Source: Labyrinthula sp. Ha (lineage: Eukaryota; Sar; Bigyra; Labyrinthulida; Labyrinthulaceae). Taken from it: a DNA stretch of 64,000 nt. Positions 53,341 to 64,000 of this stretch are shown in pieces; position 1 is the stretch's first letter; the number at the start of each line of letters is the position of its first letter. A program made the translations under genes and the position numbers. The stretch covers positions 1 through 64,000 of the forward strand of contig JAALGZ010000037.1 of assembly GCA_015227615.1 (NCBI GenBank), given 5' to 3'. A model generated the notes under the pieces. That model worked only from the letters and a program-made list of their open reading frames with translations. It was not told where the DNA came from and did no database searches.

Positions 53341-55979
53341 ATCTAAATTAACTTTTTTTCTTTCTTTTACGTTTTACACTAACGGTTAAATAACTAAGTT
53401 ATTTCCTAGCAATGGGGTAATGCACTATTGAGTTATGTTTATCTTCCAGTAAATTATAAAATGTTTTAAAATTAAGTTGAATAATAAAACTAGGAGAAAG
53501 ATAAACAAGATATGAAGGAAAATAGATTTTTTTTTCTTTTTCATGGGTGAATAAAAAAAATACACAGCAAGAACTCTAAGAAATAGAGAAATATATTTCA
53601 AGAATTCAAATGCAACAGAAACGGGGGTTGATTGCTCTTCTAGTAAATCCTACGCACTCTTCAACTCAACTATAAACTAAACTTAAGTTAAGAAAACAAA
53701 AAAAAATGACGAGAAAAATAAACAATGTATAAGTTCAGTTAATTTTATCAAACTTTCTGAAGCAGTTTTCTTATCATCATTGAATCGTGTGAGCTTTTCT
53801 AACCCGATATATTTCGATAAAATAATACTATTCTATAAAATATAAATACCAAGATTAAAGTTTATTTTTCAGAAAAAAAATATATTTTAATATAACAAAA
53901 TGAATAAGTAAATAAAACTGAAAAGATAAATAACTAATGCTGTTAGATAAGAAAGCAGTATTTGTTGACTTAGCAAAGAAAAGGATGAAGCTAAACGAAG
54001 AATAACAGGATGTATGACAAAATATTCTACTCAACACTAAATCGAATCTTTCTCTACACGTAAAAAGGAGTATAAGTTTGCAGATTGAAAGCAAGATATT
54101 GTTATGGAAAGTAATTTACAAATATATTCCTCTTAATATCGGTAAGAGTAAAAAGAGAAAGACAAAGTATGTGGATCCACCGGAAAAAGATACAGATCGT
54201 AAGAAGAATTTTAATTTTGATGGCTTATATTTTAATCCATGATTCGTTTGATTACGTGAGAAAGCTAAAATATTCCATTTCAAAATGTGTCCAGGTCGTG
54301 TCTACTTTTAATCTACATTCCAATTTGCCAAGGGAGGAAAATCATACCGCATTGAAAAGAATACAAAAAACTCTCTTAAGAACTCCTAGACTTTATAATT
54401 ATTTGATAAAAGTATAATCAAGTACCATAATAATAAACGTGTGCTTCAGTATTGACAATGACATTTTCTACGATCTAGGTTTTTGACAAACCTTTATAAG
54501 AACTTGGAAAAAGATTAGAAGCGTTTATGTAATAGATATATGAATTAACTGCTTCAAGTCTATGAGATGCAAAAAGAGACTGCAAAGATATTTAGTAAAA
54601 TAGAAGGTTGAAGACAAAGTATAAGTTATCTCCAAATAAGTTCTTTACTGGATTCAATACAACGAAAGACTTTTCTTCCAAGTTTTAACAAAGAATAACC
54701 CAGATATATAATTAATGAATACCAAATAAGGACTTCAAATTCTATGTCCATTTACTTCTCTTCTGCCTGAAGAACCAAAAGGTTCTTTTAAATATAATAA
54801 AAAACTATCTTACCTAAGAGCTGAAAAACAAAATAACAAAGTCTCTACCAGGATTATAATGGGTTGCAGGTGTTGTGGGTGTACTTATCCCTTTGAGTTC
54901 AATTAGTCTTCCATATGAAAATATTCCAGTAAGTTTGACGGAATAGGAGGCCTTAAAGGCATCTAATTTTGTTGAACAGTTCTTTTATCTTTTTAATATA
55001 AACAAGAATAATTAAAAGTATGGATCTTTCTAAATTTGGAAGGGGTTTGCCAAGAGCATTAGCAGTAGATTTTATCTATTTCTGTAAAATGAAGCTTTTG
55101 TGTACTATAGAGAGTAAGAGCAATATAAAAGGCTTATAAAGTAGATTGCTGAACCAATTGAGAAAAACAGTAGTACTCTGGAGAATGACTAGATTTTTTA
55201 TGGATAATACAAAGCTCATATAAATAAGGGTGATAACAAAGGAGAAGTTGCTTCAAAGGATGTTACCAAGGGTTTGAACTAAAAAAGGTAATCTTAAACC
55301 AATGTTAAATGGATATGAAAATTTTACCTTCACCCTGAGCAAGAAAGAGAAAAAGACCCGCATTATTGAAGATCAGCTATGCCATGGGCAAATGAAGCTG
55401 GAACTAAAGACTATAATCATACGTGGTATGTCAAGGGAGTGCTTGCCTATCTTGTTGAGATTATTAATCTACTTCGCTGGATTTCCCACTCAAGTGAACG
55501 TGGCCATACTAGTTTTAATATAAGCTTAGCTATCTGTAGTAAATAGAGTACCAAAATAATAGATATCATTAAGTTATAATATATTTTTCTTTCTTTTTTA
55601 TTAGCAATTAATGCTTAACATTTGTCGTGAAGCCATAGGTAGTACAAAACGCCAATGTCCATACTAGTAGCTTAGCAGAAGCATAAGGTTAGAAGAGCCC
55701 GGAAATAATGGTTATGTAATATAAGACAGAGTTATGAAATATAGATTTAAGCATTAATTGATATATTAAAAAGAATATAAACTTCAGTGAAAGAAGGTAA
55801 CATTTTTGTATTTCAAAAAGTTGTAACTAGAGTCAATATCTTAGCTAGAACAACTAAATGACGTGCCATGATGTATTTCACATAACAAAATAGAGACAAA
55901 GAGTATAAACAATACCTAAGAAAATTTTAGGTTAATCTTTAATATTTATCGAGATGAAACAAAAAAGAGTAAGAAGAAA
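53341..55979. other. AT-rich region with weak coding-like remnants
   Basis: Mostly featureless. Between about 54.1 and 55.5 kb, short open stretches of somewhat higher coding quality occur (for example 54169-54417 and 55302-55523, plus strand), which could be traces of an old element. No family motif is convincing, and no ends could be found. Confidence 0.4.
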
Positions 55980-56174
55980 ATGAAGTATTTTGAGTTTCTG
56001 ATTGTAATTACTGTTTTTCAGATACTAGTCTCTAGAGTATGGATGCTAGAATTACAGAACATTTCTTGTGGTCCTATTACTGAGAAAATTAATAAATTTA
56101 ACGAGATGCTAATAAATCTTGGTAACAAACTTTACACAAAAAGCTTGAGAAATAAATATAAGACTAGTCAGTGA
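55980..56174 (+). CDS. Possible small secreted protein (64 residues)
   Basis: ATG opens MKYFEFLIVITVFQILVSRVW, which has the charge, hydrophobic core and small/polar end of a signal peptide, with cleavage possible around residue 18-20. The remaining 44 residues are polar and basic with one Cys. No family recognised. Length is short enough to arise by chance in AT-rich DNA, and no intron or promoter evidence supports it. Confidence 0.25.
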   Translation: MKYFEFLIVITVFQILVSRVWMLELQNISCGPITEKINKFNEMLINLGNKLYTKSLRNKYKTSQ

Positions 56175-58999
56175 ATAACTTCTATAAATAATATGTTCTT
56201 AACTATGTTTCCAGTGAAGAACCTGTTTCTACATTAAATTATATATTCTGATTGCCGCACAAAAAAATCTGATGGAAAACCTGGAATGACTAAGTTCAAT
56301 GTGCAATTATTAGCAGAGAATTTTCTTAAATCCAATATTAATAATTATAATATTATTCAGGGTGTGCTTAAACAGAAGTTGACTTTAATCCAAAATTGAA
56401 TTTGAGAAATATATGTTTACTGGTGTTGCAAATTTCCCTTAGATGAAAAAATATTGCATAACTAACCAATGTATATTAAAAACTGAAAATAGTTACTCTA
56501 TTATTGAGATCTATGAAGATACATTCTTGTTTTGGTTAAAAGTAAACATGATATAGAATTGAATATTGTTGAGTATATTAAAAGATACATATGTTTGAAC
56601 ATAGTTTGTATAATTAGAATCAAGAAGATCCATAATGGGTTATTTTTCATATTTAACAATTTAAAAGAACTTAAAAACCTACAAACACATACTAACACAT
56701 ACTGATGCATATAAAAGATAAAATTATATCTCACTCTAAATGGTTTAGTCTAATCCATAAAACATACAACTTGAATAAAGTCTTTCTGAAATCCGAAGAA
56801 ACTCAAATGATTTTACTCACTTTTTTGACCTTTTAGACAATAAACACCATTCTCTATAGTGGATTATTTGTCACAGCAAGAAGACAAAATTGGAAAATAA
56901 CATAAATACCTATTACTCAATAAACTCATAATACTTTGTCTATCTATAAATGGCGCATTTAACTCCCTACAAGACATTAAGTAATTAATAGGGGACAGTC
57001 GTAAACGAGTATCTTTTCTCTATAATTTAAACTCAACATCTTTGCTGTATGAAGTTAACTATAAGAACTTGTGCCTCGTAATTGAAGTAATCACCTTATG
57101 TTTTCCTCAGGAATAAGAGCCAAAGAGTTTAAATATAGTATAAATGAATAAAAAGAGGTAATTTGAGTGAAATAAGAAGCTCTCGTAGGTTAAGGCGTTT
57201 TCAAAAACGCGTTGGATCTAACCAGAATATTGATCAGGTAAAATAGGAAAAGTTGCAGAGTAAGATATAGGTGTGTCAAGAATTTACCTTCAATTATCTT
57301 TTCTATGCGTCTCAAAGAAGATAAAAGTAGTTTATTTCTTTGTTAGTGAATTACTTATAGTATAAACAATTTTCGGTGGAAAACTTTGTTGAATGAATTA
57401 ATATATAAAACATCTTTTAAGTAATTTACATTGTTTAGTTGATCATCGGTTTCATCTTAAGAAACTCGAACTTTTTCAAGGTTACTATAAATTTAGAATA
57501 ATATTCTACAACAGTATGAATTCCAAAAGAGAAGAATAAAGTTTAAGGAGTAAACCCTAGATTTCTGTGAAAAAGTAGTCCTTACATCATGAAAAACTAA
57601 TAGATAAATTTTCTAACTTAGTTTCAGAAGCATAGGAGAAATTTAATATTATTTCTAAAATAACTTATATTGCTAAAGGTAAGATAAAAATTGTGTTTAA
57701 ACTGGACCTATCTATATTTAAATTTGTCTGAATTAAATCTCTATTTTTTACTTTGTGATCAACAATCTACATGAAAAAGTATCAATTCAATCTTAAGAAA
57801 AATATATTGAACGAGTTGTGTTGACAGGATCGAGAGTTGTCTGGTCGATATGATATTTTACATCTCTAGTTCTTAGTGGGATTTATGTTTATGTGTTTGT
57901 AAGTTAATAATATAAAATTATTCAAAGCAAAAAATGAGAAGACACCACAGAGACAGAAAATATTTTTTTCAGTTTTCCTGAAGATGTGTTATTAAAAACT
58001 TCTGCTCAGAAACTATGCTCAAATGATAAAAAAGATTTAGAATCTCAAGCTGCATATTGACGGCTGATACTTTAATGGATTTTAGAAAAAGAGTTTTACT
58101 TAGTTAAGCATATTATAAAAATAATTATTTCAGGTAGAAAAGAAGAAATTCTATAGTATTAGTTTCGTTTTGAATTGGAGAATATAGTTGGTAAAATAAG
58201 ATCAAATAGTATGTAAAAAACATATAAAAATAACTCTATCAGAATGTTGTCTTCCAATTTCTCAAAGGAAAAAGACCTTAAAACTGTTTTTCCTTAAGGA
58301 CTGATTTAAGTTTGAAAGAAAGAGTCTCTGATTAATATAAAGACTCATAAGCTGGCAATCAGGTCACACCAACTATGCACTCTAATTACAAACTTAATCA
58401 TTACATATATTAGCGGGAAATAAAACTTTCGAATTAGAGCACATAAAGATTAATGTATTAGAGATTTTTGCTCTTAAATATTGATTTCAAGAGAATCTTG
58501 CTAAGAGTTTTAAAAACACAATTTACTTAATTCACACCCAATAAATGCTTGTTGCAAAAAATTGATTGCCAAAACCTGCGGTATTTCCCTCGTTTTTTAC
58601 CCTTATATGTTTATACTCGATGCAATTTATATATTTCTCTTAATCTTTTTTTATTTCATATATTATGTTCACACGACTCTGCTTTTTTGATACCCTAGAT
58701 GATCTATTAAATCCTCAAATACTCAAACTTTAGTCTAAGGTACTAACGAGAGAGCTAAGTTTGAGACAGAAGCACGTTAAATCTTTCTAAAAAATTGTAA
58801 ATCGATAAAAACAACATACCCAAATAGGCACCTCAAAAAATTTTTTGAAGTTTTTCATAATTTCTTTTGTCGAATATATTAAGGTTTCTGTTCCTAAAGC
58901 TTCATACTCATAAGAATCTTGTATTGTTCGTGCGATGGATTAATGCTAGCTTTGATCTTTTTTGTTTTCTTTGAATTGGACTATGTGGCGTTAAACTAG
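56175..58999. other. AT-rich intergenic DNA
   Basis: No gene recognised. A tRNA-D-arm-like piece near 57190 was considered and rejected. Confidence 0.6.
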
Positions 59000-60059
59000 A
59001 TTAAATTTTAAAAGGAGTTCCGTGGCAGTGTAAATTGAGTCCGAGGACCCAACCCTGTATGAGCCTGCGGTCTTGCCCATACTCTCTACAGTAAAACCAT
59101 TACTGTAAATACGTTACCTTCATTAACGGGTATTCTTGTGCATCAGGATGTCTCTTGTTTCAATGAGATCTTGAATCTTGTGCTTGATTTCCTAAAATTT
59201 GTGATTTCCCAAGATTCCAATCCTAAAACAAAGAAAAGAACAATCACGACCGTAAAAGACCGGAAGCTGCCAGTTCGAGTGATCCAGTGGTCCAGATGCA
59301 AGATAATATGTATCCAGATGGTTCAAGACCTTCGATTAGATGATTCGCACCAAGTTTAGTCCAGGGTTTACGTTTTCAGCTATGTATGCTTCTCTCGACG
59401 TGTTTTTATCTACATCTAAGTTCCAGAAGGTCGATTATGAATCCCACGGGGTATTTCTACGTTACATGTTGATCTTTTAGTTATTCAATTCTATCTGCCA
59501 GATACTTATCATTTGGTTTTTGACGCTATATGGCTAGTACTACTCGATCCGACGATTTTAGTGCTTCCAGTTCCTTAACTATATCCAGGTTCAAGAAGAT
59601 GGTATACTAATAGGTTGCGATTGTTCAAGGTTTCAAGTTGCTGTTGAATTAGCTTCTCCTGCTCTTATTGTGTCTTTTTTCTTTTTTTCAGCTTCCTGGT
59701 GCTTTTCTTTGGTATACAGAAGAATCCAAGTCAGTCAGGGGTATTTGAAGTTTAGGAGAGAGCATCCAGCTTTTTTCTTGGGTTGTGTGGTGGGGTGTAG
59801 GGGAGGAGGTTCCAGTGGTTCAGAGTGTCGTTTTCTAAGTTTTTTCAGGATTTCGTGGAGTTGAAGTTGAGGTTGGAGGTTCATGGTCACGAGGCACCGG
59901 TTCGTCATTTTGTTCCAGATGTTCTATGACCGTGTTTAGCTGAAGTGCTTGTTCCAGTGATATTCTTTCACTGAGATATTTCGGTTTTTGTGGCGTTTGT
60001 ATTACTCTGTTTAATTTGGCCAAAATACTGCATGAACTATTTTTTAGTCTTTTATTCAT
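59000..60059 (-). pseudogene. Possible coding remnant of unknown origin, less AT-rich than its surroundings
   Basis: A stretch visibly less AT-rich than its neighbours. On the minus strand from 60059 it opens with MNKRLKNSSCSILAKL, contains a helical SLEQALQLNTVIEHLEQ segment and then a proline-rich PPTSTSTPRNPEKT end, followed by further proline-rich and helical pieces (for example LDIVKELEALKSSDRVVLAI near 59.55 kb) in broken frames. This mix could be an old gag-like or host gene remnant. No family is assigned and no ends were found. Confidence 0.3.
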
Positions 60060-63000
60060 CGATGATTGGTAGCCAATGATTGATAATTCTAAACATTACC
60101 GATAAATGTACAGAGTTCGAAGAAATCAGTAAAATGCAGTATCGTTACGTAATTTTAATTCCAACAAAGATTTTATTGATAATAATACTAGAAATATAAA
60201 AAATTCATATAAACTTGGTTGTACAAAATTACTAACTGTGTTCTTTAGTCGAAGAACGAGTGTATGTATCTATATAGGCCATATTTTAAATAGTTGTAAT
60301 GAGCAGTACTCTATTATGCTTTATTTCGATCGATTGCCTCTAAGATTATTTATCAATTATTTTATTAATCTTTTGCTGCAATAATCCATCTATGATTTGT
60401 ACCAATACTTTTTTAACGCAAATAGCAACATTTCCAAAAAATATTTCCTTCCTGCAAATCCATCATAAATTCAACATTTAATACCTGCGAAAATAGAACA
60501 AGAAATCTTGTTTATTTAGACTTTGCTCTAAGAAAATTTATTACCCAAAAAGCTTAGTGATTATCAAAATAAATTTAAGTTTGGAGTTAGGAGTTAGGTA
60601 ACATACCATATCTTCTATACATGGAAAGTTGTTAAAATTTCATTTCCAAGTCTTTGATAAACATAGTTTGAAGGAAGAAGATTAGTCTCTACTAATTATT
60701 TAACCTTAGAAGTAACTTACACGGTGAGAATCTGCAGAAAAATTTTCAAACCCATTAATTCTAAAAAGAAATATTCAAAGTTTAGATTCAGTAAAGAGAT
60801 TAGTTTAGAATTTATAATCTAAACAATATTTGTTTCATAGGATATTATAAAATTTTTAAACACCGTGAAAATTTTCAATAATAAAGAAATATTTGGTAGC
60901 AATGGAAACCACGGATTGTTAACTATTTTAAACAGATTTGATAAACTTTGATATATGGAATATAATGTCACTTAAAATTCTCAATGGAAGCGACAATCTG
61001 GTATTACCGGGATGTTTTCATACACTATTCAGGCAGTGGGACCCATTTAAGCTATTATTTAAATTTTGGAAGATAAAAGCTATGAATGAAAATAAGTTTT
61101 GAGTTTACTATTTCAATAAGAAAGAAACGGTTTTAGTTGTATTCGCAATACTGCCAAAATTTCTCTACTTCAATATGGGGGTACTCTATTGTATGAAAAC
61201 TAAATCACGCGTTTAAGCATTTTTCTACCTAATAAGATAAGAAAAAATCAGGAAGTAATATATATATTTCTCGCTAATTCTCTCAAAAAAAATCAATAAG
61301 AATAATTTTTCTCGTCGCTGATATGTATTAAATTCTGCAGAGAGTATTGAAACCCGAAAATATCGAGCGAGGAAAGAATATAGCTTCTATAATAACACAA
61401 AGTTTATTAATTTCATTTCTTTTATTTTTTCTAATCGACAAGTAGCCACAGAAAATGTGGCGGTTAGGGCATAAGCACACAAGAACTCCATCTTCAAACG
61501 CATATGGGTACCTTATGGGCAATACCAGTTGCATGAAATTTTTTTGGGATTTACTCACGTTCTATGTTAATAAAGCAATTACAAATCCAGTTTTGAAGAG
61601 AGTGAAAGGGACACATTAGAAATTGAATTAGTTTCATAATGGTATCAGTATTTTGGATTCGGAACCCAAGAAGAGGGGTCAAAATAACATCAAAATAGTT
61701 GCTAGTTTTGAAAATCTATTAACTCGACTTCTTAAAATACTATCAGATCTTAATTATATATCTTAGGCAAGTATCAGGGGTATAATCTATAGCTTACCAC
61801 TAGGTGAAACTAGCATCATAGACAAGAGTTTATCAAATTCAAATATTCCCAGTAAAATATTATTAAGATATGTTGCAAACGATATGAAAAATCCTTAAGG
61901 CTCAACGGAGAAATAATAAGTGAAATATAAATCTAGCTAAGGCCCATATCACGGTAATAACAGCGTATGCTATTTAGATCTGCAGCTGACTGAGCAATTC
62001 TATAGTCGGGAGGTTGAAAAAAGTAATCATAAAGCATAATCTTGTAAAGCTTCGATTACCCGAATTATCTTGAGTATTGGTTGAAGCAATACTCAAGAAA
62101 TGCAATAAATTACTTTTGTGTTCTAGATATCCTGAACATTAGAAAAAAACTTGATAAGTATTAGAATATAGCTAAAATAATATTAAAATTCTATAGCCTA
62201 AAACTCCCGAATATTAAATAGCATTTTCTTTATATCTAGGTTGGCATCAGAAACCTTCACCAGTTCCAATTATAAACATAACTCAATGTACTATCTACGT
62301 CGGAAATGGTAACGGGAACAATCTTATACCTTTTTTCTTTACCCTAGTCACACTATGTCCCTGTGACATGTTCTACACAACAAAGACAGTACAAGTGCTT
62401 TACGACCGGTTCATGACTAGCGGACTGTTCATTATCTCATTAACAATAGCAAAGTACTTCATCAAAGACATGTAAGAATCCCATAGCATTGAATTAAGAA
62501 ACTATTTAAATAAATGAATGTCCTTATAAATATATTGCAAAAAGTTATTACCAAACTAAGAATTTATCAATGGGTTGTTATAAAAAAGTTAGAAAGAGAT
62601 AGTTAACATTAATTAATAGACATTATCATTGTTGTGTACCATAAATTATTAAGTACTTGATTATAGTAAATATATATGGGCTTTGTTTGGTTTCAGGACT
62701 TCGCTAAATAATAGTCTACTATTTATGTGATTTACCCCATCCTTCTTGTTTTATTCTGTAATTTCTATCTTGGTTTATGTATCACTATTGGAAAATCAAG
62801 AGAATCGACCCAGATTTAGACGGGGCAGTGTCGCACAATATAATAATATCAGATATGGACAAGTCCAATATTTTTGAAAGACAGTAAACCTCCCTAATAC
62901 TAACTGGCAAGTCAATTTGGATTTCTTATTTGGATGACATCATTTTATATCCGTTCATCATTCTAACATAGAAGTGTCTGAATTTCTTTGAAAATCAGTA

Positions 63001-64000
63001 CTCAGTTCAAACTCAAATTTTAATATGTTCTAGATGTCCAAAGTTGTTCTGGTAACTTGACAAGCAAACCATTTGTATTTAATCTCCTTGCATCTCCCAC
63101 AGATTGACATGATCAAAATATGTAAAAATACATGTAATCAAAGAATTTGGACTGAGATTTAAATGTACACTATACACGAAATTTATACAAAGTTCATAGA
63201 GAAATTAATATGGAACTGTTGGAACGGTTAACTGCGGTATACTAGCCATAATGAAATTTTTAGGTTAATGGTAAGTTATTATTTAGTAATTCGCGTTAGT
63301 AATTGTAGAATGAGAACCTAGAGTGTGTTGATTATGGACACTTCTTATGGAGATTCTAAACAAGTTTTGATTATATTGTAATAAGATCGATGCTCACACA
63401 ATGATTGATCACTATACAGTAAAATTAAACATACAAGATACATGACTCTAACATAGATTGCATTACTCAAATGAAGTCTTACGGATCTTTATGCTTATTA
63501 GAGTAAGCAAAGAAACAAGGAAGGAAATTAAAAGTAGGGATGGGATTTGACTTATTGATATTTTATCAATACTAAATTTACCCATGTTTTTCTAACTAAT
63601 TGATTCTGATAATTCCCAAACCATTTTGAATGAGTATTGATAATCAAATCATAATTAATAACCAAATGTGCCACATGGCCTTGGGTCCAGTGCGAAAGGA
63701 ATTCTATCTTGCATGTTGCCGCCGCATGGAATTCTCCTAAACATGGGCAAATGACAAAAGTTGCATAACGGTAGAACCTTATTTTACTGTCACAAACCTT
63801 TTTGCCAAATCTCTACCGAGATAGTACCATAAGAGGAACCTTATGGTTATACCACAGCATAATGTTTCGCTAATAAACCCAACATATCACCCTACTACAT
63901 TCTATTGCTGGTTATTCCCAGACTATTGGTCTTTTTATATGAACTTTCCTGCAGTGAATAAGTAAAATATATGTTCTTGAACCGTTGGGTACAAGGTCAT
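60060..64000. other. AT-rich DNA; ACCGT-type repeat near the end
   Basis: No gene recognised. Around 63760-63850 a less AT-rich patch contains ACGGTAGAACC, GCCAAATCTCTACCGAGA and TAGTACC, resembling the repeats at 27770 and 29540-29640. Confidence 0.5.

Noticed and set aside
57180-57235. TAGGTTAAGGCG followed by a GCGTTTTCAAAAACGC hairpin, like a tRNA-Leu/Ser D-arm and anticodon arm.
   Set aside because: No T-arm or acceptor stem could be completed, and the hairpin loop is too small for an anticodon loop.
59670-59864. Plus-strand frame MSFFFFSASWCF with a possible signal peptide.
   Set aside because: Antisense to a proline-rich minus-strand remnant, which explains its composition.

Overview
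The window is from an AT-rich eukaryotic nuclear genome: intergenic DNA is visibly AT-heavy, genes are monocistronic and widely spaced, and three genes carry GT..AG introns of only 29, 33 and 34 nt. The gene content (MOB-family adaptor, STE20-like kinase, LIM protein, BAR-SH3 protein, two FATP-type acyl-CoA synthetases) would fit a simple animal, an early fungus or another opisthokont-like eukaryote. Introns this short suggest a lineage with extreme intron shrinkage (dicyemids are one known example), but the window alone does not settle the species.

Layout. 1-7540: a young, nearly whole Ty3/gypsy-type LTR element on the minus strand, with gag, pol and a third 3' frame encoding an MT-A70 (METTL3/IME4-like) N6-adenine methyltransferase. 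9.05-9.18 kb: a small terminal-inverted-repeat element. 10.4-13.9 kb: a gene cluster with a 99-residue hydrophobic protein, a membrane protein, a BAR-SH3 protein, and a membrane protein with a 2OG-Fe(II) oxygenase-like domain. 15.1-23.0 kb: an old, much decayed Ty3/gypsy element on the plus strand, which also has an MT-A70 remnant at its 3' end. 25.4-27.2 kb: FATP-type acyl-CoA synthetase A. 27.8-34.1 kb: two inverted copies of a Crypton-like tyrosine-recombinase element around a 2.7 kb spacer. 34.8-36.8 kb: a MOB-like gene and a STE20-like kinase that converge and overlap by 4 nt. 36.8-45.8 kb: gene-poor. 45.8-47.7 kb: FATP-type synthetase B, with a peroxisomal-type C-terminus. 49.0-49.7 kb: a hAT-type non-autonomous element with an intact 8-bp target duplication. 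51.5-52.2 kb: another inverted-repeat element. 52.5-53.3 kb: LIM-domain gene. 53.4-64 kb: mostly without recognisable genes, apart from weak coding remnants.

The most notable observation is that two clearly different Ty3/gypsy elements, one recent and one old, carry an MT-A70 methyltransferase gene at the same place, downstream of pol and before the 3' LTR. This suggests a persistent lineage of retrotransposons with their own adenine methyltransferase. In the young element the retropepsin motif lies at the far end of pol, after integrase, chromodomain-like and SANT/Myb-like segments, whereas the old element has a protease-like segment in the usual place before reverse transcriptase.

Among host genes, the tail-to-tail MOB/STE20-like kinase pair recalls the Hippo/MEN signalling module. 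The two FATP paralogues share all enzyme motifs but differ in the C-terminal tripeptide, suggesting different organelle targeting. All product calls rest on motifs read by eye; no database search was run.
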